A DNA stretch of 26,538 bases from a virus, in the IMG/VR virus record IMGVR_UViG_3300043464_001005, positions 1 to 26,538 of that record; one strand, given 5' to 3'. The position numbers and the translations under genes are program-made. A model generated the notes under the pieces. That model was not told the origin of the DNA. It did no database searches and worked only from the letters and a program-made list of their open reading frames with translations. Positions 14,114 through 20,346 of the stretch are shown in pieces. The number at the start of each line of letters is the position of its first letter. Position 1 is the stretch's first letter.

Positions 14114-15153
14114 TAGATCACTCCATCAGTAACGAGTTGGCCTTTCAGCCGATCTTCAAAGCTCATCCTCTGGCGCGGTGCCCGAGGCTCTGTAGTGCCT
14201 GCAGACCTGTTGGGCGTGCGGGTGGCACGCTCGCGCAGGAACTGCATGTTCTGTTGGGCAACCGGATCGACCGGCTGCGGTGCGTACTCAGGCTGCGGCG
14301 CGTAGTCCATGGGCTGCGGATACGCGGCCTGCGGCGGAGCGGCGAACTGCGACTGCATCTGCTGGTAGCGCAGATTCAGAAGGTCGCGCTGCAGCATTCC
14401 AGTGGCGTACTGCCAGCGGGCCTTGGGGTCGGCTATGCCGATTTGAGAAGCCTGCTGGATGTACGCCTGGATCGCCTGACCTTCGCGGGAGACTTGGCCG
14501 TTCTGGTCATACAGCCAGTCGGCGTTCTGCCGCTCCAGGTCGGTTACGAAATTCTGGGCCTGATACTGGCCGAGGTGCTGCTGGACCAGTTCCTGGGCCT
14601 TCTGCATCGCGACCTGTTCAACGAACGGCTTCAGCGTGGACTCCGGATCGGTGACCAGCTTCCGCGCGAACTGCGCGGTGTAGTCCTGGTACTTCCGGAG
14701 AGCCTGCTGGGCCTCAAACGGGGCGTTGGGGTCGATGACCTCTTTGCCCGTCTGGGGGTCGCGGATGATGTAGTTCTTGTAGGTGTCTTCGACCGAGGGC
14801 GGGTTCCACCACTTCGGCTGCTCTGCCGGCTTGGGCTTGCTGGCCTCCTGCTGGGCGGCGAGCCACTGCTGGTACTTCTCGCGGTTGGCCACGTATTCCG
14901 TGGTGTGCGGAATCAGCGACTGGTACTGCTGAAGCTGGCGCTGTGTTTCGCCGTAACCATTGAACGCCCGGTACAGGTTCTGGGCGATGGCGAGATCGTC
15001 CTGGCCCTGGAACTCCGGGAGATGGCGGAAGGCTTCGTAGGGGGACGCAAAGCTCTCGCTCTGCGGAGTCGGCGCAGACTGCGGGGCGGAATCAACGGGA
15101 GCCGAAACGGTGTCTTCGGCAACGGATTCGTTCTGGATTACTTCGTCGGACAT
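14113..15153 (-). CDS. Scaffold protein candidate (346 aa)
   Basis: Highly charged and Gln-rich, starting with an acidic disordered stretch (MSDEVIQNESVAEDTVSAPV), then long helices (about 60-270) with coiled-coil character (QKAQELVQQHLGQYQAQNFVTDLERQNAD), a Pro/Gln/Tyr segment (280-310) and a basic C-terminus (RTPNRSAG..RAPRQRMSFEDRLKGQ). The layout is typical of assembly scaffolds with a basic capsid-binding tail, and the gene immediately precedes the capsid gene, as scaffolds do. GAAGG ribosome site. It lies 71 bases after a small conserved gene. Confidence 0.8.
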   Translation of the reverse strand: MSDEVIQNESVAEDTVSAPVDSAPQSAPTPQSESFASPYEAFRHLPEFQGQDDLAIAQNLYRAFNGYGETQRQLQQYQSLIPHTTEYVANREKYQQWLAAQQEASKPKPAEQPKWWNPPSVEDTYKNYIIRDPQTGKEVIDPNAPFEAQQALRKYQDYTAQFARKLVTDPESTLKPFVEQVAMQKAQELVQQHLGQYQAQNFVTDLERQNADWLYDQNGQVSREGQAIQAYIQQASQIGIADPKARWQYATGMLQRDLLNLRYQQMQSQFAAPPQAAYPQPMDYAPQPEYAPQPVDPVAQQNMQFLRERATRTPNRSAGTTEPRAPRQRMSFEDRLKGQLVTDGVI

Positions 15154-15224
15154 TTATTTCACCTTCGGGGGGAGGAGGTTCCTCTGGTGAATAAGTGTCC
15201 AGTTCAGCCGGAACGCGAACCGAT

Positions 15225-15443
15225 TTATTGGGCTTCGACCTCCGCCTCCGTCTCAATCCACACCCGGGCGCCACATGAGAGCGGGCTGTCCGGTTCGTAT
15301 CGCACCACGCAGGGACCGTTGATCTTCACGGAGTGGGCGTATTGGTTGGACTTGTACGTCTTTACCGTGAGGACGGGGTCGCGCTCCCCGGTCTTGTTGT
15401 TCTTTTTGATTACGTGCTGGTTAACGTGGATGATGTGCTTCAT
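15225..15443 (-). CDS. Small conserved phage protein (72 aa)
   Basis: Starts MKHIIHVNQHVIKKNNKTGE; continues PVLTVKTYKSNQYAHSVKI, GPCVVRYEPDSPLSCGARVW and ends IETEAEVEAQ. I recognise this as a widespread small phage protein (IHVNQH.IKKN...P.ITVK...PLSCGA.VWIET) found in phages of many hosts. Function unknown. There is no ribosome site: the bases before the ATG form a GTGTAC-CAGT-GTACAC inverted repeat, so translation or transcription control differs from neighbours. Confidence 0.9.
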   Translation of the reverse strand: MKHIIHVNQHVIKKNNKTGERDPVLTVKTYKSNQYAHSVKINGPCVVRYEPDSPLSCGARVWIETEAEVEAQ

Positions 15444-15459
15444 GTGTACCAGTGTACAC
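15444..15459. repeat. Inverted repeat GTGTAC-N4-GTACAC abutting a start codon
   Basis: A perfect 6-bp inverted repeat with a 4-base spacer directly before the ATG at 15443, where a Shine-Dalgarno site would normally be. It also contains an 8-bp palindrome GTGTACAC. AGTGTAC words recur in three other intergenic spots (10743-10749, 19135-19164). Candidate operator. Confidence 0.6.
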
Positions 15460-16067
15460 TATTCGTCACTCAATAGCCCATAGGCTATGCCGCCACCCAT
15501 GACTCCCCCTGCGCCCATCAGTCCTCCGACGATCTCTGGGTTCTCTTGGAGTGCCTTTCGGAGAACGACTTGCGGGGATTCTGCGGCGAGCCTTGCCAAG
15601 AGTTTGTCGGGGAGGATTCCAGGTCGCAGACCCATGGGGAGCATGGAGGCGATCTCTGGATTTGTTCTTGCCTGATCCAGGTAGGCTTCGGCCATGGCCT
15701 GACGGCGCATTGCGCGGAGTGCTTCAGGATCCACGGGCCACTCTTGCGGCTCATGGTATTGCAGTCGATGACCTACTTTGCGGGCCCAGCCGGGAGACTC
15801 TGACATCGTCTCCTGCATGGCATCCCACCGCGTCTTGTTGGGTGGAAGAGATACACGGCCTTGGTCGTAGCCGTAGTTCTCTTCGCCGCGCATCTGCTGC
15901 CGGATCATCTCCAAGGGACTGTCGTCCACCGGGATGTTCCTGCGGGCCATCATCATGGCTTCCATGGCAGTCTCTGGGTCTGCGCGGGGGAGGTTCTTGG
16001 CGATGTCCTCCGCGATCCATGGGAGTTGGCCGGTGAAGTCTGCGACGTAGCGGGTTGGGTTAGGCAT
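15459..16067 (-). CDS. Virion protein candidate (202 aa)
   Basis: Starts MPNPTRYVADFTGQLPWIAE; largely helical, with methionine-rich helices (TAMEAMMMARRNI, AMRRQAMAEAYL) and a hydrophobic Gly-rich C-terminus (GGLMGAGGVMGGGIAYGLLS), which may be a membrane-inserting helix. Such Gly/Ala-rich termini occur in internal (ejection) proteins. It is coupled to the upstream gene (TAATG). GAGGAG ribosome site at 8 bases. No recognised family; an ejected protein is a fair inference. Confidence 0.75.
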   Translation of the reverse strand: MPNPTRYVADFTGQLPWIAEDIAKNLPRADPETAMEAMMMARRNIPVDDSPLEMIRQQMRGEENYGYDQGRVSLPPNKTRWDAMQETMSESPGWARKVGHRLQYHEPQEWPVDPEALRAMRRQAMAEAYLDQARTNPEIASMLPMGLRPGILPDKLLARLAAESPQVVLRKALQENPEIVGGLMGAGGVMGGGIAYGLLSDE

Positions 16068-16993
16068 TAGCGCAACTCCTCATTCAGGCGGCGAGCGGTT
16101 TCTTCGGCTTTTGCTCGCATGGCTTCGCTGATCCCCATGAATGCTCCTGGTAATGCAGTCTCGCCAAGCATGTGACCGCCGGCCGCAAGTCTGCGTCCTT
16201 GCAGAAGAGCGCGGATTGCATGCGGGCCTTCACTGAGAGGGTCAGTAACTGCATCGATTGCCATTGCAGCGACCTTGCCCCCCAGGCCGTCGCCAAAGAT
16301 TGGGAACGCCATATCACCGCCATCGGTCATTCCGCGACGGGCGGTCATCTCATAGGGCAATGAGGACATGGCCATCGACGCTCGCGGGCGATCCAGGGCG
16401 TCGATAGCGAATGTCAGATCCCCCACAGGGCGATCCTCTTCCGCCTTGCGCTCCGCCTCCCACGCATACTGCATCGGATCCTTCTCGCCAGACAGCGCCC
16501 TGGGAAGCCCCAGAAGCAGGCGGTTGGCAGAATCCGATAGGTCGTCAGCAGCCTTCTCGTCTCCGCCAAGCATCCGGCCGGCATTCATGTTGGTGGATGC
16601 GAAAGCCTGCATGTAGTCAGTTCCTGCGCGAAGTGGCTGACCGAATGCCAAGACGCCGCGATTCCAGTAGGGTGACTTCAGGGACTTCTGCTTGCCGACC
16701 GCTTCTTCCAGGAAGGGGATACCGGATCGCCCCATGCCTTCAGTGAATACGTGAGCGGACTGATCTCCGGTGACTCGCATGTAGCGGTCGTTGCGGGACT
16801 TCATATCCTCCACGCCGTCCAGGAACTTTCCTCTCCGCATGTCCTGCTGGTAGTGCGGTTGGGTTTTGACCTGATACGCCAGAATGCCGGGATGATTGAC
16901 TGCAAGAGACACCATGCCGGGCATCTCATAGTCGGTGTCTTTGGCGTCCCGGAGGAGTTGGCGGATCTCGTCCGCAATCTGGTCAGGGCCCAT
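16067..16993 (-). CDS. Large alpha-helical late protein (308 aa)
   Basis: Starts MGPDQIADEIRQLLRDAKDT; contains VNHPGILAYQVKTQPHYQQDMRRGKFLDG (about 33-61), a Met/Ala-rich middle (ASTNMNAGRMLGGDEKA, NRLLLGLPRALSGEKDPM), and a C-terminus rich in glycine and alanine (GDGLGGKVAAMAIDAV, GGHMLGETALPGAFMGISEA). It resembles an internal virion or core protein more than an enzyme. There is only a weak ribosome site, consistent with coupling. Paired with the adjacent 202-residue protein with the same Met/Gly style; the two may act together. Confidence 0.75.
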   Translation of the reverse strand: MGPDQIADEIRQLLRDAKDTDYEMPGMVSLAVNHPGILAYQVKTQPHYQQDMRRGKFLDGVEDMKSRNDRYMRVTGDQSAHVFTEGMGRSGIPFLEEAVGKQKSLKSPYWNRGVLAFGQPLRAGTDYMQAFASTNMNAGRMLGGDEKAADDLSDSANRLLLGLPRALSGEKDPMQYAWEAERKAEEDRPVGDLTFAIDALDRPRASMAMSSLPYEMTARRGMTDGGDMAFPIFGDGLGGKVAAMAIDAVTDPLSEGPHAIRALLQGRRLAAGGHMLGETALPGAFMGISEAMRAKAEETARRLNEELR

Positions 16994-16999
16994 CAGCGC

Positions 17000-17272
17000 T
17001 CACCATGACCAGTTGCATGACCAATAACCCGGCTTCAGCTTGTCGGTCTTCTCGGAGCAGTTGTGGCGGGCTTTGAAGTTTTCTCTTCGGCCCTCGTCTC
17101 CATGACCGCCCCCGGAGCCGTCCTTGTAGTGTTCCATGGACGCATCCCCGAAACGGACCAGTCGCTCCTCGTCACCGACCTTGGCGCGGACGACGAACTT
17201 CTTGCCGCCCTGGACATCCCTGACGGGACGATTCGGAATCAGCTTCCGGATCTTGTCACCCTCGCTGTCCAC
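17000..17272 (-). CDS. Small protein with a RFGD...RARHNC domain (90 aa)
   Basis: A GTG start at 17272 overlaps the upstream gene by 17 bases. MDSEGDKIRKLIPNRPV begins like the neighbour at 17256-17411. The core is VRFGDASMEHYKD, RRENFKARHNCSEKTDKLKPGYWSCNWSW. I recall this RFGD..M......RR..FRARH.C......KA.YWSC.. domain in phage and giant-virus proteins, often at the end of capsid or protease polyproteins. Function unknown; the paired Cys and His suggest metal binding. It lies within the structural block. Confidence 0.85.
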   Translation of the reverse strand: MDSEGDKIRKLIPNRPVRDVQGGKKFVVRAKVGDEERLVRFGDASMEHYKDGSGGGHGDEGRRENFKARHNCSEKTDKLKPGYWSCNWSW

Positions 17273-17411
17273 TCAACTTCCTCCACTGCTTGGGATCTGG
17301 GTAGTCCTTGTCACCCGGCTTGGCGGGAGCTTCGCCGCGTTCACGCTTGGCGTGGACGTTGGCCCACAGACCCTTGCGGAGTTTGCGGATCTTGTCGCCT
17401 TCAGGGTCCAT
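17256..17411 (-). CDS. Small conserved basic protein (51 aa)
   Basis: The product (MDPEGDKIRKLRKGLWANVH, then AKRERGEAPAKPGDKDYPDP and KQWRKLSGQRG) has the LRKGLWAN.HAKR.RG...KPG core of a small phage family I recognise, with no known function. There is no ribosome site of its own; the start codon lies inside the 14-codon leader ORF (17401-17445), which has a strong GGAGGT. It is therefore likely translated by coupling or by a +1 shift. Its first 10 residues match those of the following gene. Confidence 0.8.
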   Translation of the reverse strand: MDPEGDKIRKLRKGLWANVHAKRERGEAPAKPGDKDYPDPKQWRKLSGQRG

Positions 17412-17445
17412 CGTCCCAGTCGTCGTCAAAGAGAAAGTCGAACAT
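17401..17445 (-). CDS. Leader peptide ORF of 14 residues
   Basis: MFDFLFDDDWDDGP then TGA. It has one of the best ribosome sites in the block (GGAGGT, 4 bases) and ends inside the next gene's start. CCC-TGA at its end puts a slippery proline codon before a UGA stop; a +1 shift there would fuse it to the 51-residue protein in the frame used by that gene. Confidence 0.5.
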   Translation of the reverse strand: MFDFLFDDDWDDGP

Positions 17446-17447
17446 CG

Positions 17448-17888
17448 TTACCTCCGTGCTGCATCGATGCGGGCCAGGAGAGCATCCAACTCCATGCGCT
17501 TCAGTTCCTTCTCATGCTCCATGCGGCGTAGTTCTCGGAGTTGGGCGACACGGGAGTCGTTCTCGTCCTGGTGCGCAGACATGGTCTGGGAGATCATGTC
17601 GCCAAGGGCCTTGCCCTGTTGTGCAGAGCCCATCGCAGCGTGGTAAGCGCCTGAGGCGCCGTGGTTCATCATGGAATTTCCTGTTGCAAAGGTTTGTGTA
17701 CGGCGGGCGTCCTGCTGGGCCTGGGCGCGTTCTTGGATCTGCCGCTGTCGGGCGGCGAGTTGCTGGGCTTGGGCCTCCGGTGAAGTGGCGCGACCAAGGT
17801 TGGCCCCACCGCGCTTGCGCATCTCCTCCAAGAGATCGAAGCCTTGGACATCCGCCAGATCCGCCTCGCCCAGTAAGTCAAAGGCCAT
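17448..17888 (-). CDS. Coiled-coil late protein (146 aa)
   Basis: Starts MAFDLLGEADLADVQGFDLL; a Gln/Arg-rich helix (PEAQAQQLAARQRQIQERAQAQQDARR, about 37-63) is followed by a Gly/Ser/Ala hinge with MMNHGASGAYHAAMGSA and a second charged helix (SRVAQLRELRRMEHEKELKRMELDALLARIDAARR). Excellent TTAGGAGA ribosome site. It looks like a structural or assembly coiled-coil. No family recognised. The stop abuts the ribosome site of the leader ORF, 2 bases apart. Confidence 0.8.
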   Translation of the reverse strand: MAFDLLGEADLADVQGFDLLEEMRKRGGANLGRATSPEAQAQQLAARQRQIQERAQAQQDARRTQTFATGNSMMNHGASGAYHAAMGSAQQGKALGDMISQTMSAHQDENDSRVAQLRELRRMEHEKELKRMELDALLARIDAARR

Positions 17889-17905
17889 GTGGTTCTCCTA
17901 AGAGA

Positions 17906-18367
17906 TCACTGTCCCTTTTTGCGGGCATTGCGAATGGCCTGCCGGACAAGAATCTTGGCAGCCATGCGGACGAAGGGGAGTTTCCTTTTCGTCGCCTCTT
18001 CCTGGAGCCAGTCGCAGATCGTCTCCAGGTTCTTCTCGCACCACCCGGGTTCCTCTAACTCATTGGCATCCATGAGCTTGGCGCGGGTGTTACATGAACA
18101 ACTGGGAGAGGCGACGATACCGACTTTCTTCAGGAGGGCCTTCAATTCCGTGCCTGGACCGTGACCGACTTCTTCGACTTTGGGGGGGCGGGGCTTGGGG
18201 GGGGCGGTTTCAAATCCCGGTTTGGACTCTCGCGGATACGCCGGGTGCGTTTCATCGACTGTAATCCTGTTGCCATCACGCCGGACAACACACGGCATAA
18301 CTTCTGCCAGCGTGTAGCCGCGCTCTTTGCATCTGTCGGCCAAGTTTTGGAGGCGTGTGGTAATCAT
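17906..18367 (-). CDS. GPGTELK / CSCN domain protein (153 aa)
   Basis: Two modules. Residues 5-46 (LQNLADRCKERGYTLAEVMPCVVRRDGNRITVDETHPAYP) look like a short N-terminal unit. Residues 69-150 carry GHGPGTELKALLKKVGI, PSCSCNTRAKLMD (C90, C92) and GWCEKNLETICDWLQEEATKR (C110, C118), ending basic. I recall this ELK.LL...GI....CxC..RA..MD...WC..N...I..WL..EA..R domain from phage and planctomycete proteins, often next to or fused with glycosyltransferases. The function is not established. The cysteines may bind a metal. Start overlaps the cysteine-rich gene (ATGA). Confidence 0.85.
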   Translation of the reverse strand: MITTRLQNLADRCKERGYTLAEVMPCVVRRDGNRITVDETHPAYPRESKPGFETAPPKPRPPKVEEVGHGPGTELKALLKKVGIVASPSCSCNTRAKLMDANELEEPGWCEKNLETICDWLQEEATKRKLPFVRMAAKILVRQAIRNARKKGQ

Positions 18368-18690
18368 GGCAGTGGGTTTACTCGCGGGCAGTCACACGGA
18401 GTTGCCGCGCAGAACTGACTGGCGTCAATGCAGCACCACCAATTAGTTTCCGGGCAACACCCGGTAGGACAGCATGTCTCGTCAGGCTGGCATGGGCTCG
18501 GATCGCCGCAATCTCCGCCGGGTGTGGCTATGGCTACCAGTTCCGATTGTGGGACGCATTGCCCACCGCAGCAGTATTCGCCCTCGCCGCAGTCTCCAGC
18601 GCCCTCGCACCCATCGCACGGGCTATCCTGGCACGCACCATCACAGCAGTGCTTGTCCAGTTTTTCGCAGCAGCAGTTGCAGCAGGCCAT
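18364..18690 (-). CDS. Extremely cysteine-rich protein (108 aa)
   Basis: Start at ATG 18690 with AGAAGGA upstream; a longer frame reads into Arg/Pro-rich noncoding sequence. 25 of 108 residues are cysteine, many in CC pairs (MACCNCCCEKLDKHCC, GEYCCGGQCVP, DETCCPTGCCPETNWWCC). The spacing resembles repeated disulfide or metal-binding knots more than one zinc finger. No signal peptide is visible, so in the cytoplasm it would bind metals (metallothionein-like) or stay reduced. It is the first gene of the long structural run. A virion surface or tail knob rich in disulfides is possible. Confidence 0.75.
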   Translation of the reverse strand: MACCNCCCEKLDKHCCDGACQDSPCDGCEGAGDCGEGEYCCGGQCVPQSELVAIATPGGDCGDPSPCQPDETCCPTGCCPETNWWCCIDASQFCAATPCDCPRVNPLP

Positions 18691-19099
18691 GACGATTCCT
18701 TCTAACAGGCAAGTGTCCGCTGGGCTGGAAACTAGGGGCGGAGGGCGAGTTGTCCAAAACGGCACGCGGTTGCGGCGTGACGAAACCGGCGGGAAACGCG
18801 GGAGAAAAAGCTGACGCCCGAAGGGGACAAAAAATCCCGGGGTGGGTATGACAAGAATACGCTGACGCGCCGGGGGGGGATGGGGGAGGGGTCGTGCGTG
18901 CCGATAGGCTTCCCAGCCATGCCGCAACCCCCTACGCTGCAACGGGTTACGCTTTCGGCTAGGCAAGCAATTCCAAATGCAACACAATTGCAAGATCAAT
19001 TCTCCAGTTTTTTGACTCCGGAGAAATTTCGATGCATCGTCCCCCCTCCCGTTCATTTGTACCCTACTGTCCACACGTACACTCTCCGCCCGGCGCATG
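18691..19099. other. Noncoding region before the structural operon
   Basis: About 410 bases with no convincing gene; a 62-codon minus frame (18732-18920) has no ribosome site. A possible minus-strand promoter TTGGAC-17-TAGTTT ends about 60 bases before the cysteine-rich gene, but its -10 is poor. An AT-rich patch (18965-19030) contains TGCAA-N5-TTGCA, an 8-bp CTCCGGAG palindrome and imperfect arms AATTCTCC/GGAGAAATT. This region must start the structural operon, since a terminator precedes it. Confidence 0.5.
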
Positions 19100-19131
19100 A
19101 AAAACCCCGCCCCCCGATTAGAGGGGCGGGG
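19100..19131 (-). terminator. Strong rho-independent terminator
   Basis: CCCCGCCCC (19105-19113) and GGGGCGGGG (19123-19131) form a perfect 9-bp GC stem with a 9-base loop; on the minus strand it is followed by TTTTT. It ends the 19164-20015 transcript. Confidence 0.9.
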
Positions 19132-19163
19132 CTATAGTGTACGCTTGTGAAGTGTACGCTAGT

Positions 19164-20015
19164 CTACTTCCCCGCGTAGTATTCCGCCAACTCCGCCCGG
19201 TACGCTTCCGGGTTGGGATGGATAGTGGTGAGCATGGATCGCTCCCCACTATCCCGGCCGCGTACCATCGGCCCGGGCGCGGCCGGAGTGTATCGGCGGC
19301 GGGGTTGCGGCTTCCCGTCCGTTACAATGCACGCGGGGTACTCCTGCGCCTTGCCAAACCGACGATCCATCCGCCAACCCGTTTCCACCTCCGCCATCTC
19401 TTCCAACTCTTCCCCCCTACGTTCCACCCACTGGCGCAGGATCGTCATGGTGGGTACCATTTTTCCGTCCGTCCGTGGCCTACCTTCCCCTCCCGCCACT
19501 GCGACAGTATCGCCCGGGGCGTCGTCATGCTCCCCCATGAGCGCGGCCCTGTCTTCCGTCGCGTTAAAACTGGCTGCGACAATCCGCGACGGGTTGGGGG
19601 TTCCGGCATTCAATGCCCGATTGTAGGGGTACCACTTGCGGCTATCCCGGCGGCGGGGTTGGTCGCCTACTTGCGGCAGAATGTAGTACGCTCGCCGCAT
19701 ATAAGCGGCTGCGCCCATTACTGCCCGCGTAGGCTCGTCGGCTGTTATTTTCGCCTTGCCATAGTCGCGATCCAAAAACACCGAGAGCGTATCCTGCGCG
19801 GCCTGTTCTAGCCTCGCCTCGCGCAAGTCTCGCGGCAATCCATCCCCAACCCCCGCCCGGGCTGCTTTGTACTTCCACCATGCCATACAATCGCGGAACC
19901 GGCCCGGGTCTGCCAGATAGTCCCGTGGATTGAATACCGTCCCCGGCGCGGGGTTGGTAACAATCAGACCGAACAAACGATGCCGGATACCGGCGAGATG
20001 CTTTTTCGTTGCCAT
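19164..20015 (-). CDS. Lone gene with own promoter and terminator (283 aa)
   Basis: Start ATG 20015 (AGAGGAG, 9 bases), since the longer frame begins upstream of the predicted transcription start. Starts MATKKHLAGIRHRLFGLIVT. Helical N-half with WWKYKAARAGV, LREARLEQAAQDTLSVFLDRDYGKAK and VMGAAAYMRRAYYILPQVG; a polar Pro/Arg middle; a helix MTILRQWVERRGEELEEMAEVETGWRMDRRFG; and a C-terminal acidic tail. The first half faintly resembles the region-2 layout of sigma factors (helices with EAAQDTL..F), but no -10-binding or region-4 motif is certain. It is monocistronic and divergent from the early genes, a position typical of a regulator. Function unknown. Confidence 0.8.
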   Translation of the reverse strand: MATKKHLAGIRHRLFGLIVTNPAPGTVFNPRDYLADPGRFRDCMAWWKYKAARAGVGDGLPRDLREARLEQAAQDTLSVFLDRDYGKAKITADEPTRAVMGAAAYMRRAYYILPQVGDQPRRRDSRKWYPYNRALNAGTPNPSRIVAASFNATEDRAALMGEHDDAPGDTVAVAGGEGRPRTDGKMVPTMTILRQWVERRGEELEEMAEVETGWRMDRRFGKAQEYPACIVTDGKPQPRRRYTPAAPGPMVRGRDSGERSMLTTIHPNPEAYRAELAEYYAGK

Positions 20016-20064
20016 TGTCCCATACTCCTCTAATGGTTTGACGGGTTTCAGCCCGTCGCGTTGT

Positions 20065-20093
20065 AGTCTAGTTGTCTTTTCGTCCAGTGTCAA
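20065..20093 (-). promoter_or_regulatory. Strong sigma70-type promoter with a 5' stem-loop
   Basis: Minus strand TTGACA (20088-20093), 17 bases, TAGACT (20065-20070). The predicted start is near 20058, and the next 18 bases (20040-20057) form the hairpin GACGGG-CTGAAA-CCCGTC, so the message would begin with a stem-loop. Drives 19164-20015. Confidence 0.85.
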
Positions 20094-20121
20094 TAGCCCA
20101 CTGAAAAATATTTTTGGCGTT

Positions 20122-20146
20122 TGTACCTTCCCGCCATATATGTTGC
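20122..20146. repeat. 25-bp direct repeat, copy 1
   Basis: Starts TGTACCTTCCCGCCA and ends ATGTTGC; differs from copy 2 (20259-20283) at two of 25 positions. An ATATTTTT block lies 6 bases upstream (20108-20115), and the same block lies 10 bases upstream of copy 2. With TTGGCG 17 bases before TATATG this copy can be read as a plus-strand promoter. Confidence 0.8.
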
Positions 20147-20149
20147 CAA

Positions 20150-20179
20150 TTCAATCCGGCCCGGTTCAATCCGGCCGGG
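20150..20179. repeat. Tandem 15-bp repeat, two units
   Basis: TTCAATCCGGCC plus three bases, twice in a row (20150-20164, 20165-20179), differing only in the order of the last C/G bases. It sits between the two 25-bp repeat copies, in the divergent control region. Confidence 0.8.
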
Positions 20180-20258
20180 ATGGATTTTTCGGCATGGATC
20201 GTCGCCACAGGCTTGGCGTGTGATGTGTCATGCGGTCAGGATATTTTTCCTGCCCGTG

Positions 20259-20283
20259 TGTACCTTCCCGCCAGTTATGTTGC
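20259..20283. repeat. 25-bp direct repeat, copy 2
   Basis: Second copy of the 20122-20146 element, 137 bases downstream in the same orientation and 64 bases before the first plus-strand start codon. Confidence 0.8.
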
Positions 20284-20296
20284 GACGATTTTCTGA

Positions 20297-20319
20297 CAGG
20301 AGGAAACGTATTACTCCTG
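20297..20319 (+). promoter_or_regulatory. Hairpin hiding an orphan ribosome site
   Basis: CAGGAG (20297-20302) and CTCCTG (20314-20319) are perfect inverted copies around 11 bases. The left arm contains a full AGGAGG, yet no ATG, GTG or TTG lies at normal distance. An in-frame ATG (20323) for the next gene is 19 bases away. The structure may modulate use of that upstream start. Confidence 0.4.
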
Positions 20320-20346
20320 CGCATGCGGGCAGCCAATGGAGGTTCC

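Noticed and set aside
18732-18920. A 62-codon minus frame (MAGKPIGTHD...) before the cysteine-rich gene
   Set aside because: No ribosome site, Ser/Pro/Arg-rich, and it lies in a region with promoter-like and repeat-like sequence.
20150-20179. Calling the tandem 15-bp repeat a CRISPR array
   Set aside because: Only two adjacent units, no spacers, no cas genes nearby.
20180-20296. A 38-codon frame (MDFSAWIVATG...) in the divergent control region
   Set aside because: No ribosome site and it runs through the 25-bp repeat; the repeat explains the sequence better than coding.
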